64,000 bases of DNA from UBA685 sp002299005 (GCA_963966775.1 CAXAAH010000002.1:1-64000); one strand, 5' to 3'; shown: positions 33,589 to 42,585, counted from the stretch's first letter. The notes: generated by a model from the sequence alone, not told the origin. Translations and numbers: made by a program.

Positions 33589-35001
33589 ATGGCAAATGCA
33601 AAAGACTTTGATGTAGTGGTAATTGGCGGTGGCCCTGGCGGCTATGTGGCAGCAATTCGTGCCTCACAGCTTGGCATGAAGGCGGCCGTGATTGAAAAAG
33701 AACATCTCGGCGGCATCTGTTTGAATTGGGGCTGTATCCCAACAAAAGCGCTTCTTCGAGCGGCAGAATTGCGTCATAATCTTGAGCATCTATCCGATTA
33801 TGGCATTGAGGTCACAGGTGAAGTCAAAGTCAATCTTGCCAAGGTTGTTGAACGCTCGCGCGGTGTTGCAAACCGTCTATCAGGCGGCGTCGCGCATCTT
33901 TTGAAGAAGAATAAGGTCGAAGTTATCGAGGGTGTTGCCAAGTTAAAAGGCACAGCCAATGGCAAGCGACTTGTCAGCATATCAGGCGACAAAGCCCAAG
34001 ATATCACTGCCAAGCATGTCATCATCGCAACAGGCGCAAGAGCGCGTCAAATCCCCAATATGGAAGCAGATGGCAATCAAATCGTGACCTATCGTGACGC
34101 GATGGTGCCACAGACTATGCCAAAATCGCTGATTGTTGTGGGGTCTGGTGCGATTGGCATCGAATTTGCCAGCTTCTATCGTGATATGGGCGTTGAGGTC
34201 ACTGTGGTGGAAGCTATGGACCGTATTTTGAACGCCGAAGATTCAGAAATCTCAGCGATGGCGCATAAAGCGTTTGAAAAGCGCGGTATGAGCATTTTGA
34301 CCTCTGCCAAATTGCAAAAGCTTGAAAAAACCAAAGATATTGTCACAGCCACGATTGATGTTAAAGGCAAGGTTCAGACACTCAAGGCTGAGCGCGTTAT
34401 CATGGCGATTGGTATTGTCGGTAATTCTGAGAATTTGGGTCTTGAAGGCACAAAGGTTAAAATCGACCGCGGTCATATCGTAACAGATGGCTATGGCGCG
34501 ACAGGTGAGGCTGGTGTCTATGCAATCGGTGATGTGACAGGCGCGCCTTGGCTTGCGCACAAAGCAAGCCATGAGGGCATTATCTGTGTTGAAAAGATTG
34601 CCGGTGCCAAAGATGTTCATGCTATTGGTGATAATACTGTGCCGGGCTGTACCTATTGTCGCCCGCAAATTGCCTCTGTTGGCCTAACCGAAGATGCGGC
34701 TAAAAAATCAGGCAAAGAGATCAAGGTTGGTCGCTTCCCGTTCCTTGCCAATGGTAAGGCCATCGCGCTTGGCGATGATGAGGGCATGATTAAGACGATT
34801 TTTGATGCGAAAACAGGCGAATTGCTTGGCGCGCATATGATAGGCCCTGAGGTCACAGAGATGATCCAAGGCTATGCGATTGCCAGAACGCTTGAGACAA
34901 CAGAAGTTGAGTTGATGCAGACAATCTTCCCGCATCCAACATTATCTGAAGCAATGCATGAATCTGTACTTGACGCCTATGATAGAGCGATCCATTTCTA
35001 A
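33589..35001 (+). CDS. lpdA: Dihydrolipoyl dehydrogenase (E3)
   Basis: 470 residues from ATG 33589. Motifs: FAD site VVIGGGPGGYVAAI (about 9-22), redox-active disulfide GGICLNWGCIPTKALL, NAD-binding VVGSGAIGIEFASF, and C-terminal HPTLSEAMHE with the catalytic His-Glu pair. It re-oxidises the dihydrolipoyl groups of the E2 enzyme. An in-frame ATG at 33577 could add four residues; GAAGAA lies too close to it and rather far from 33589, so the start is uncertain. Alphaproteobacterial order pdhA-pdhB-pdhC-lpd-lipA is complete here. Confidence 0.96.
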   Translation: MANAKDFDVVVIGGGPGGYVAAIRASQLGMKAAVIEKEHLGGICLNWGCIPTKALLRAAELRHNLEHLSDYGIEVTGEVKVNLAKVVERSRGVANRLSGGVAHLLKKNKVEVIEGVAKLKGTANGKRLVSISGDKAQDITAKHVIIATGARARQIPNMEADGNQIVTYRDAMVPQTMPKSLIVVGSGAIGIEFASFYRDMGVEVTVVEAMDRILNAEDSEISAMAHKAFEKRGMSILTSAKLQKLEKTKDIVTATIDVKGKVQTLKAERVIMAIGIVGNSENLGLEGTKVKIDRGHIVTDGYGATGEAGVYAIGDVTGAPWLAHKASHEGIICVEKIAGAKDVHAIGDNTVPGCTYCRPQIASVGLTEDAAKKSGKEIKVGRFPFLANGKAIALGDDEGMIKTIFDAKTGELLGAHMIGPEVTEMIQGYAIARTLETTEVELMQTIFPHPTLSEAMHESVLDAYDRAIHF

Positions 35002-35045
35002 GGTGCGCGACGCATAAAAGCGGTTTTTGATTAAAAGGGGCAGAT

Positions 35046-36002
35046 ATGCCATCTCCAAATGTCAAATTAGGGGCAGAACGTCATCCTGAAAAGAGGCGTA
35101 ACCCTGACAGACCTCAACCACAACGCCCTGATTGGTTGCGCGTGAAAGCGCCAACATCAGATGCCTTTAATGAGACGCGTGAATTGATGCGTGATCTCAA
35201 TCTGGTCACCGTTTGTGAAGAGGCCGCTTGCCCGAATATTGGCGAATGCTGGGCGAATAAGCATGCCACGATGATGATTTTGGGCTCTGTCTGCACAAGA
35301 GCCTGTGCCTTTTGTAATGTCGCCACAGGCCGCCCTGATTTGCTTGACCCGCATGAGCCAGAGAATGTCGCGCAAGCGGTGGCAACTTTGAATTTGAGCC
35401 ATGTGGTGATTACCTCTGTTGACAGAGACGATCTAGATGATGGCGGGGCAGAGCATTTCGCCCAAACTATCACCGCGATTAGAGCGGCATCACCGCTCAC
35501 AACGATTGAGATTCTAACGCCAGATTTTTTGCGTAAAGACGGTGCCTTAGAGGTTGTTGTGGCCGCGCGTCCTGATGTGTTTAACCATAATCTTGAGACT
35601 GTACCGCGCCTATATCCGTCAATTCGCCCCGGTGCGCGTTATTTTCATTCATTGCAAATTCTGGCAGATGTAAAGCGCCTCGATCCGTCTATTTTCACCA
35701 AATCAGGCATTATGGTCGGGCTTGGTGAGGAAGATGGCGAGGTGGGGCAATTAATGGATGATTTACGCGCCGCAGATGTGGATTTCATGACCATCGGCCA
35801 GTATCTACAGCCAACGCCAAAACACGCGGTTGTTGACAGGTTTGTGACACCAGAACAGTTTGAAGCCTATGCCACACAAGGGCAATCGAAGGGCTTTTTG
35901 ATGATGTCATCGACACCGCTTACACGTTCATCTTATCACGCAGACGCAGATTTTGCCGCCTTGCGCGCGGCGCGTGAGGCAAAATTGGCAGGCCGTTCAT
36001 GA
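35046..36002 (+). CDS. lipA: Lipoyl synthase
   Basis: 318 residues. The auxiliary cluster cysteines are in CEEAACPNIGEC, the radical SAM cysteines in CTRACAFC. Further signature: VVITSVDRDDLDDGGA and a C-terminal RSSYHADADF with the conserved RSSY-type motif. It inserts sulfur into octanoyl chains on the lipoyl domains of PdhB and PdhC encoded just upstream. Its stop overlaps the next start by four bases. Confidence 0.97.
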   Translation: MPSPNVKLGAERHPEKRRNPDRPQPQRPDWLRVKAPTSDAFNETRELMRDLNLVTVCEEAACPNIGECWANKHATMMILGSVCTRACAFCNVATGRPDLLDPHEPENVAQAVATLNLSHVVITSVDRDDLDDGGAEHFAQTITAIRAASPLTTIEILTPDFLRKDGALEVVVAARPDVFNHNLETVPRLYPSIRPGARYFHSLQILADVKRLDPSIFTKSGIMVGLGEEDGEVGQLMDDLRAADVDFMTIGQYLQPTPKHAVVDRFVTPEQFEAYATQGQSKGFLMMSSTPLTRSSYHADADFAALRAAREAKLAGRS

Positions 36003-36457
36003 CACAACATGCTGAAAGGCGCGTGCTAAGCCACCAGCCAGAACAGCTTTATGCGCTTGTGGCAGATGTAGCAAAATACCCTGAATTTTTGCCGTGGTGC
36101 TTGGCGTCAAGGATAAGAAGCCGCGATGATGATAAGCTTGTGGCTGATTTGATTATTGGCTTTCAGATGTTCAAAGAGCGTTTTACCTCGCACGTTCAAT
36201 TAGATGAAGAGGCGATGGAAATTCACGTCAAATACGCTGAAGGCCCGTTTAAATATCTCAGCAATACATGGCGGTTTCTGCCGCATGAGCAGGGGTGCGA
36301 GATTGATTTCTATGTTGATTTCGAATTTAACTCACGCATCTTGCAAACCGTTATTGAGAGCCTGTTTACAGAAGCGGTTAAGCGCATGGTCGGGGCGTTT
36401 GAAGCGCGGGCAAATGCGCTTTATGGCCAGAAGTTGATTGAGGCAGGTTTAGGCTAG
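35999..36457 (+). CDS. Coq10/RatA-type START-domain protein
   Basis: 152 residues. The N-terminal HQPEQLYALVADVAKYPEFLPWCLASRI is characteristic of the family called ubiquinone-binding protein Coq10 or RatA. It has the helix-grip fold that binds lipids such as ubiquinone; in E. coli the homologue RatA also affects ribosome association. The role in alphaproteobacteria is most likely quinone handling. It overlaps lipA by four bases, and converges on cinA with a shared CTAG stop. Confidence 0.88.
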   Translation: MTQHAERRVLSHQPEQLYALVADVAKYPEFLPWCLASRIRSRDDDKLVADLIIGFQMFKERFTSHVQLDEEAMEIHVKYAEGPFKYLSNTWRFLPHEQGCEIDFYVDFEFNSRILQTVIESLFTEAVKRMVGAFEARANALYGQKLIEAGLG

Positions 36458-36930
36458 TCAAGTAAGCCAATCAGCTGGGTAAGCGCGGCCTGAACCGTTT
36501 GTGCGCGCACATCATCTCTGTTGCCCGAAAACAGGTAATGCTTCACCAAAGGGTCTTTATGCGGCACCAATGTGCCAATCCAGACGGTGCCAACGGGTTT
36601 ATCTTTTGTGCCACCATTTGGCCCCGCAACCCCTGTCACAGATAAAGCCGCAGAGGGGGTGGCGCTATGTGCGGCGCACCCTTTGACCATTTCAAAGGCG
36701 GTTTCAGCTGAGACAGCGCCATAAATCTTCAAAGTCTCTTCTTGCACGCCTAGCATGTCCCGCTTGGCTTCATTGCTATAGGTCACAAATCCTCTATCAA
36801 CCACAGCAGATGCGCCTGAAATGCTGGTCAGCTCTGCCATGATTAAGCCAGCCGTGCAAGATTCAGCCGCTCTTATCTGCCATCCTTTGGCCGATAATTT
36901 TTCAATAAGCTGTGTTGCAAGGTTGCTCAT
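36454..36930 (-). CDS. pncC: CinA C-terminal domain protein, nicotinamide-nucleotide amidase (PncC)
   Basis: 158 residues, the stand-alone C-terminal domain. Motifs: RAAESCTAGLIMAELTSISGAS, VVDRGFVTYSNEAKRDMLGV and GVAGPNGGTKDKPVGTVWIG. It hydrolyses nicotinamide mononucleotide to nicotinate mononucleotide in pyridine nucleotide recycling. It is leftward, 18 bases after pgpA. The full CinA N-terminal domain is absent, as is usual in many proteobacteria. Confidence 0.92.
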   Translation of the reverse strand: MSNLATQLIEKLSAKGWQIRAAESCTAGLIMAELTSISGASAVVDRGFVTYSNEAKRDMLGVQEETLKIYGAVSAETAFEMVKGCAAHSATPSAALSVTGVAGPNGGTKDKPVGTVWIGTLVPHKDPLVKHYLFSGNRDDVRAQTVQAALTQLIGLLD

Positions 36931-36948
36931 AATTATCTGTCCGTTTCT

Positions 36949-37410
36949 CTATTGGGGGGCAATCACACCGCTTGCCATAAGCGCGATAAGGCCGACGCCT
37001 GCCAAAAAGCCTGCCACCATATCATCTGCCATGACGCCAAGACCACCTTCTAGCGCTTCTGCTTTGTTGACAGGAAAGGGCTTGGTGATATCAAAGAAGC
37101 GGAAGAGCAAAAAGGCGGCCAAGAAGCCCGGCAGGCTCAAAGGCGCGACAAGAAGGACAGACCATTGGCCTGCCACCTCATCAATGATCACCTCTGATGC
37201 GTCTTTTTTGCCTGAATGCACCTCATAGACAGAAGACGCCCAAATGCCGATAAACAATGCCGCCAAAGTCGCGCCTGCCAGCCATAACCAGCCGGCTGAC
37301 AAGATGAAATAACCCGCGATAAGCGCTGTGGCAGACCCAAATGTGCCGGGGGCAGGCAAGCTTGTGCCAATGGGGCCAAGAGTGGCAATGAATTGTGCGA
37401 TTTTAATCAT
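36949..37410 (-). CDS. pgpA: Phosphatidylglycerophosphatase A
   Basis: 153 residues with three to four membrane helices. Motifs: GTSLPAPGTFGSATAL and the catalytic-type DASEVIIDEVAGQW (about 65-80), plus FDITKPFPVNKAEALEGGLGVMADDMVAGFLAG. It dephosphorylates phosphatidylglycerophosphate to phosphatidylglycerol. It is in a leftward cluster ispDF-pgpA-pncC with small gaps. Confidence 0.93.
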   Translation of the reverse strand: MIKIAQFIATLGPIGTSLPAPGTFGSATALIAGYFILSAGWLWLAGATLAALFIGIWASSVYEVHSGKKDASEVIIDEVAGQWSVLLVAPLSLPGFLAAFLLFRFFDITKPFPVNKAEALEGGLGVMADDMVAGFLAGVGLIALMASGVIAPQ

Positions 37411-37431
37411 AATGACCTGCTTGATAGTTGT

Positions 37432-38661
37432 TTAAAGAGCGGGCGGAAGGGTAATTGTCGCGGCCGCCTGTGCGGCAATGCCATCACCGCGCCCCGTAAA
37501 GCCAAGGCGTTCGGTCGTGGTCGCTTTGACAGACACAGCCGATAGCGGCAAGCCACATAAATCAGCCAGAATGGCGCGCATCGCATCACGGTGCGGGCCA
37601 ATCTTGGGACGCTCACACAAGATGGTGACGTCTACATGCACCAAATGACCGCCTGCTTTAGCAATCTTATCAACCGCATAGGTTAAAAATTGATCTGAAG
37701 AAGCATCACGCCATTGCGCATCACTTGGCGGGAAGTGCATCCCTATATCACCATCACATAATGCGCCAAATATCGCATCACATAGCGCGTGAATGCCAAC
37801 ATCACCATCTGAATGCGCCTCAAGTTCCCGGTCATGTTCAACCGCTAGCCCGCAAATCATTATGGGGCCAGTGCTATCGTTGGTGCTATCCTTAAAACGA
37901 TGAACATCAAAGCCTGTGCCTGTGCGCGATTGTTGGATAGTGTTTGGGGGTCTCATAAGTGCGGCTCTCATATTGGTTAAATCAGACGGCCATGTTAATT
38001 TAGCAAGTGCCTCATCACCGTCAATCATATGCACAGCAATACCTGCCGCCTCAGCAAGACTAGCATCATCTGTCGGGGCGAGGGTGTGATAATCAGCCTT
38101 CGCATGTAAGTCTCTAATCAGCGCGGCCGCGAAGATTTGCGGTGTCTGAACGCGGCGCAATAAAGAGCGGTCTAATGTTCGTGATACGGTTTGAGACCTA
38201 GATTGTAATTGGCTGGCATCAATCTGCTTAATCGTATCAGCGACAGGCAATACAGGTATCACAGCCTTCACATCATCGCCTAGCATCGCAAGGGCCTTGT
38301 CAATCACATGGGCGGGCACAGTCGGCCTAGCCGCGTCATGTATCGCGATATAAGGCGCATGGCCGGCGCCTAGTCCTGCTAAGGCTTCAAGGCCGCAGGC
38401 AACTGAATCATGGCGTTCAGCGCCGCCAATTGTGATGGTGAGCGCCTCATCGCTGTGACGTGCTTTGATTTCGGCAAAATCATCTTCTGGGACAACAAGA
38501 ATAATCTGCCCGATGGCCTGATGGTCTCTAAAGCTAGCGATTGCGCGCTGATAGACAGGCACGCCGTCAATCTCTTGATATTGTTTGCGCAATGAGCCCA
38601 TCCGACGTGATAGGCCTGCGGCAAGAATGATTACATCAATTTGGGGCGTCTTTGCGGTCAC
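37432..38661 (-). CDS. ispDF: Bifunctional IspD/IspF enzyme of the non-mevalonate isoprenoid pathway
   Basis: 409 residues. Residues 1 to about 225 are IspD (IILAAGLSRRMG, AIHDAARPTVP), making CDP-methylerythritol; residues about 240-409 are IspF (GTGFDVHRF, HSDGDVGIHALCDAIFGA, ERLGFTGRGDGIAAQA), making the cyclic diphosphate. IspE of the intermediate step is not here. Start is GTG at 38661 with CAGG nine bases upstream. Fusion of D and F is common in alphaproteobacteria. The leader consists of four 13-14 base repeats. Confidence 0.96.
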   Translation of the reverse strand: MTAKTPQIDVIILAAGLSRRMGSLRKQYQEIDGVPVYQRAIASFRDHQAIGQIILVVPEDDFAEIKARHSDEALTITIGGAERHDSVACGLEALAGLGAGHAPYIAIHDAARPTVPAHVIDKALAMLGDDVKAVIPVLPVADTIKQIDASQLQSRSQTVSRTLDRSLLRRVQTPQIFAAALIRDLHAKADYHTLAPTDDASLAEAAGIAVHMIDGDEALAKLTWPSDLTNMRAALMRPPNTIQQSRTGTGFDVHRFKDSTNDSTGPIMICGLAVEHDRELEAHSDGDVGIHALCDAIFGALCDGDIGMHFPPSDAQWRDASSDQFLTYAVDKIAKAGGHLVHVDVTILCERPKIGPHRDAMRAILADLCGLPLSAVSVKATTTERLGFTGRGDGIAAQAAATITLPPAL

Positions 38662-38669
38662 GTTTATCG

Positions 38670-38722
38670 CCTGAATAAAAGTCCTGAAAATAAGTCCTGA
38701 AGAATAAATCCTGAAGTCTGAA
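38670..38722 (-). repeat. Four degenerate ~13-bp tandem repeats in the ispDF leader
   Basis: Units start CCTGAA at 38670, 38683, 38696 and 38710 and follow the pattern CCTGAA-n-ATAA-GT. On the transcribed (minus) strand each unit offers a TTCAGG, the nearest of which is the likely ribosome binding site for the GTG start at 38661. The repeats do not encode protein. Confidence 0.7.
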
Positions 38723-38978
38723 TTATGTGCCTCAAATAATTGGCTATCTTATCAAACAGATAGTAACTCTCACGGCTCATCCTTTGTATCGCACCGGCCC
38801 TATCGCTGTCCATAGCTGTTCATATTTGTTCATATTTGTTTGTTATTAGATGCCGCATCACCGAAATGGAAATGCTGTTTTTATGTGCAAATCCGACATG
38901 TTTATGATAGTTTGCCTAAATATTAAGCATTAATACCCGGGCAATTTGTTTTGGCAATATGATAAGGTTGTGAGACTA
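38723..38978. promoter_or_regulatory. Divergent intergenic region between ispDF and dusB, with three 10-bp phased repeats
   Basis: About 256 bases without a gene. At 38808-38837 there are three adjacent 10-base units, GTCCATAGCT, GTTCATATTT, GTTCATATTT, i.e. one per helical turn. Promoters for ispDF and for dusB-ntrBC must lie here. No sigma-54 GG-N10-GC element was recognised in a convincing place. The repeats could be regulator contacts for the nitrogen operon; this is a guess. Confidence 0.45.
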
Positions 38979-39989
38979 ATGGCGCATAAGCCTTTGAAAA
39001 TTCGTGATATTAACTTGGCGCATAATGTGATTTTAGCGCCTATGTCGGGGATAACAGATAAGCCTTTCCGCCAAATGGTGCGCTCATGGGGTGGGGGGCT
39101 TGTTGTCTCTGAGATGATTGCCAGCCATGCCTTTTTGCAGAATGTGTGGATTGAGTTACAAAAATTAAAAGGCGCGGCCCAAGAAGAGGCGCCCTTATCC
39201 ATTCAAATTGCCGGCTGGGATCCTGTCATGATGGCAGAGGCGGCAAAGCTGGCAGAGATGAGTGGCGCGCAAATTGTTGATATTAATATGGGCTGTCCTG
39301 CCAAGAAGGTGACCAACCGCCTATCAGGGTCTGCGCTAATGCAAGATGAGGTGGCGGTCGCTGAGATATGCCGCGCTGTTGTCGGTGCGGTGAGCGTGCC
39401 TGTGACCTTAAAGATGCGCCTAGGGTGGGATGACCATCATAAAAATGCGCCAACGATTGCAAAAATAGCTGAAAATGAGGGTATTCAATTACTCGCTGTT
39501 CATGGCCGAACCAGAACCCAAATGTATAAGGGCGAGGCTGATTGGGCCAAGATTGCTGAGACAAAGCAAGCGGTGAGCATACCTGTGTGCGCTAATGGCG
39601 ATATTAACAGTCTCAAAGATGCCGAAGAGGCGTTGCGCTTATCTGGGGCGGATGGCTTGCTTGTGGGGCGCGGTGCAATGGGGCGGCCTTGGTTTATCGC
39701 ACAGGTCGCCGACCATATTGCTGGCCTGCCAGTGCGCCCTGAACCTGATGATAGAGCGAAGATAGCGACGATAAGAGCGCATTGTGAGGAAGTGATTGCG
39801 CTCATCGGTGATAGAGGCTTGCGGGCTTTGCGCAAACATTTTGCCGCTTATTGCGATTATTTACCAGCCTCTTTGACCTTGCGCGCCTCATTGCTGAAAT
39901 CAGCGCAAGGTCAAGAGGTGTTTGACGCGCTTAATCTGTATCTTGACGAGATGGCAGATAGCCAATCTGCGCATGATGAGGTGGCCTAA
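38979..39989 (+). CDS. dusB: tRNA-dihydrouridine synthase B (NifR3-like)
   Basis: 336 residues from ATG 38979. Motifs: NVILAPMSGITDKPFRQM, SIQIAGWDP, IVDINMGCPAKKVTNRLSGSALM with the catalytic cysteine, HGRTRTQMYKG and VPVCANGDI. It reduces uridine to dihydrouridine in tRNA using FMN and NADPH. In alphaproteobacteria this gene, historically nifR3, precedes ntrBC in one operon, as here (ntrB starts right after its stop). Confidence 0.95.
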   Translation: MAHKPLKIRDINLAHNVILAPMSGITDKPFRQMVRSWGGGLVVSEMIASHAFLQNVWIELQKLKGAAQEEAPLSIQIAGWDPVMMAEAAKLAEMSGAQIVDINMGCPAKKVTNRLSGSALMQDEVAVAEICRAVVGAVSVPVTLKMRLGWDDHHKNAPTIAKIAENEGIQLLAVHGRTRTQMYKGEADWAKIAETKQAVSIPVCANGDINSLKDAEEALRLSGADGLLVGRGAMGRPWFIAQVADHIAGLPVRPEPDDRAKIATIRAHCEEVIALIGDRGLRALRKHFAAYCDYLPASLTLRASLLKSAQGQEVFDALNLYLDEMADSQSAHDEVA

Positions 39990-41147
39990 ATGTCGATAGC
40001 ACCAAAAAATATCGTCCCTGCCGAGCAGGCATATGATAGCTGGATGGAGGCGCTGCCTTACCCGTTATTTGGCTTGTCTGAGAACCATCAATTTCTATTT
40101 GCCAACTACGCCGCTGAAGTGTTTTTTGAGCGGTCACGTCATATTTTGCTAAAAAGCCATCTAGATGATTTTTTTCTAGAAGATAGTCCCATTTTTGGCC
40201 TCTTGCATCGCTTAGGCTCTGGCATGTCATCTGTTGGTGAACAGGAAATGACCTTGGTTAGCCCGCGCCTTGGCAAGAAGCTTGTCACGATTCACATTGC
40301 CACCATAGGGAATGGGCCGGGCGATGGACACGCTGATGGACACGCTGATGGGCCGGGTGTCATCGTCTCTTTGCAGAGCCGTGATATGGCAGACCAGCTC
40401 CGTGGACAGTCTTTGTCACGTGGGGCGGCCCTTTCAATGTCAAAAATGACGAGCTTGCTGGCACATGAAATTAAAAACCCGCTTGCGGGTATCAAAGGTG
40501 CCGCACAACTTATCGAGCTTGATGCCAATAAAGAGCAAAGTGACTTATCGCATCTGATAGTCGAAGAAGTTGACCGTATCGCTGAGTTGCTTAATCGCAT
40601 TGAAAGCATGGCTGGTGCGGGGAAATTAAACTTCGCGCCGTTGAATGTGCATGAAGTTATCAGCCATGTCATCCAGATTACAAAGGCAAGCTTTGGCGCG
40701 CATGTCAGTATCGAAACTGAGTTTGATCCCTCCTTGCCAGATATTATGGGTGACCGTACGTTGCTAATCCAAGCTTTTTTGAATTTGATCAAAAACGCTT
40801 GTGAGGCCTCTTCTGAGGGCGCGATTGTGCGGGTGGTAACCTCTTATGCCTTGCATAACTTCACCTCATCATCAGCGCTATCAAGAGAGAAATTCCTGCC
40901 GCTTCAGATTGATGTCATTGATAATGGCAAGGGTATATCTGAGGAATTGCGCGATATATTATTTGAGCCCTTTATCTCAAACAAGGCAGAGGGAAGTGGC
41001 CTTGGCCTTGCCGTGGTGGCCTCTGCGGTGGCGGATCATGGCGGTGTTGTCAGCGTGCAATCACAAAAAGGGGAAACCCATTTCCAAATATTATTGCCGC
41101 TAACACAGTATAAAGAGCCACTGGCACATCGCCAAGAGGGGGCATAA
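39990..41147 (+). CDS. ntrB: Nitrogen regulation sensor kinase NtrB
   Basis: 385 residues, soluble. N-terminal PAS-like sensor domain (about 15-130), phosphoacceptor box LLAHEIKNPLAGIKGAAQLIE with H159, N-box LNLIKNACEASSE, G1 DVIDNGKGI and G2 SGLGLAVVASAVADHGG. It phosphorylates NtrC under nitrogen limitation, controlled by PII. Residues 111-123 contain a short tandem (GHAD twice) encoded by a 12-bp repeat at 40323-40346, located in the PAS domain loop; this is probably a length-variable spacer. The stop of dusB is directly adjacent. Confidence 0.94.
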   Translation: MSIAPKNIVPAEQAYDSWMEALPYPLFGLSENHQFLFANYAAEVFFERSRHILLKSHLDDFFLEDSPIFGLLHRLGSGMSSVGEQEMTLVSPRLGKKLVTIHIATIGNGPGDGHADGHADGPGVIVSLQSRDMADQLRGQSLSRGAALSMSKMTSLLAHEIKNPLAGIKGAAQLIELDANKEQSDLSHLIVEEVDRIAELLNRIESMAGAGKLNFAPLNVHEVISHVIQITKASFGAHVSIETEFDPSLPDIMGDRTLLIQAFLNLIKNACEASSEGAIVRVVTSYALHNFTSSSALSREKFLPLQIDVIDNGKGISEELRDILFEPFISNKAEGSGLGLAVVASAVADHGGVVSVQSQKGETHFQILLPLTQYKEPLAHRQEGA

Positions 41148-41149
41148 TC

Positions 41150-42583
41150 ATGGTCATGCAATCCACAAGAGCCACCTCATTACACGCAACGTCAGTTATC
41201 GTGGCAGATGATGATAAATCTGTCCGCCTTGTCATTGCGCAAGCTTTAAAAAAGCAAGGATATGTTGTGCATACTGCCGCCACAGCCGCTGGCATGTGGG
41301 ATTTGTCGGTGGCAAGGCGCGGCGCTTTGCTTATCACAGATGTTGGCTTTCCTGATGGGGATGCGCTTGATATGTTGCCGCGCTTGCAAGCGCGTTTGCC
41401 TGAATTGAAGGTCATCGTGATGAGTGCGAGAGCCAATCTTTTGACCGCCGTTCAGTCACGCCAACGCGGTGTCATTGACTATTTGCCAAAGCCGTTTGAA
41501 TTAAAAGAGCTGTTAGAGGTGACAAGACGCGCGCTAGAACAGCCTTTCGCACAAGAGGCTGATAGCGCGGCCATTGAAACGCCAAGCGCCACCTATGCGC
41601 CGCTTTTGGGCCGTTCGACTGTGATGCAAGATGTCTATAAATCGCTTGCGTGGCTCTCAACACAAATCGTGCCTGTGCTTATCCAAGCTGAGCAAGGGTC
41701 TAGCAAATCACAGGTTGCGCGCGCTTTGCATGAAATGTCTGGTTTTCATAATGCGCCCTTTATCGAGGTGAATTGTGCGCAAATTCCGCCAGAAGAACAT
41801 GTCAGCCACATATTTGGCGAAGACGGCGCCATTGCCAAGGCGGTTGGCGGCACATTTTTTGCCAATAATGTTGAAATGCTTGATCCGCAATCACAACGTC
41901 AATTTGTCAGGTTGCTAGAAAGCCAAGCATCTGCCTCATCAAAGGCCGCCGCCGCCTTTCCAAAGCGCGTTCTAATAGGGGCGTGCGATGATTTACGCGC
42001 TCGGGTCGAACGTGATGAGTTCAGAGAAGATCTTTTCTTTGCGCTGAGTGTGGCACCGATGAAATTACCAGCCTTGCGCGAGCGGCGCCAAGATATTCCT
42101 GCGATGGCGAATTATTTCTGTCGCCAAGCAAATGATAATTATAAAACAGCCAAAAACCTTTCATTATCGGCCATATCCGCTTTGCAGGAATATGAATGGC
42201 CGGGCAATATCAAAGAGTTGGATTTCATTGTGCGCCGCTTGGTCATGAGCACAAGTGCTAGCCATATCGAAGCGCATGATGTCCAGCGAGAGCTTGGTGG
42301 CAAAAAGCAAACAAGCCCCCAAACAGCGACAAGCTCGCTTAGTGAAGCGGCAGATTTGCATATTCGCACCTATTTTGAGGCAATCGGCGATAATATGCCG
42401 CCAGCAGGTCTTTACGAGCGCATTATGGAAGAGGTGGAGCGTCCGCTGATTATCCAGACGCTGCATCTCACCAAGGGCAACCAGATTAAGGCCGCACAAA
42501 TATTGGGTTTGAACCGAAATACATTGCGCAAGAAAATAGATTTGCTCACTATCTCTAAGAACCGTAGCGATTATAAAGATTAA
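41150..42583 (+). CDS. ntrC: NtrC nitrogen regulator with degenerate AAA+ domain
   Basis: 477 residues. The receiver domain is intact (DDD at 20-22, D64, K114). The AAA+ domain is not: where Walker A should be G-E-x-G-T-G-K-E it reads EQGSSKSQ (181-188); where Walker B should be TLFLDE it reads TFFANN (235-240); and the GAFTGA loop that touches sigma-54 is missing, IFGEDGAIAKAVGGTF being about 20 residues shorter than usual. The C-terminal Fis-type helix-turn-helix is intact (GNQIKAAQILGLNRNTLRKKI). NtrC of Rhodobacter capsulatus also lacks GAFTGA and activates sigma-70 promoters, so a sigma-54-independent regulator is likely. Loss of the Walker residues goes further and suggests it may not hydrolyse ATP. 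Confidence 0.92.
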   Translation: MVMQSTRATSLHATSVIVADDDKSVRLVIAQALKKQGYVVHTAATAAGMWDLSVARRGALLITDVGFPDGDALDMLPRLQARLPELKVIVMSARANLLTAVQSRQRGVIDYLPKPFELKELLEVTRRALEQPFAQEADSAAIETPSATYAPLLGRSTVMQDVYKSLAWLSTQIVPVLIQAEQGSSKSQVARALHEMSGFHNAPFIEVNCAQIPPEEHVSHIFGEDGAIAKAVGGTFFANNVEMLDPQSQRQFVRLLESQASASSKAAAAFPKRVLIGACDDLRARVERDEFREDLFFALSVAPMKLPALRERRQDIPAMANYFCRQANDNYKTAKNLSLSAISALQEYEWPGNIKELDFIVRRLVMSTSASHIEAHDVQRELGGKKQTSPQTATSSLSEAADLHIRTYFEAIGDNMPPAGLYERIMEEVERPLIIQTLHLTKGNQIKAAQILGLNRNTLRKKIDLLTISKNRSDYKD

Positions 42584-42585
42584 TC

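Noticed and set aside
38723..38978. Sigma-54 promoter for dusB-ntrBC
   Set aside because: No convincing GG-N10-GC element was seen, in line with the loss of the sigma-54 contact loop in NtrC and NtrX.
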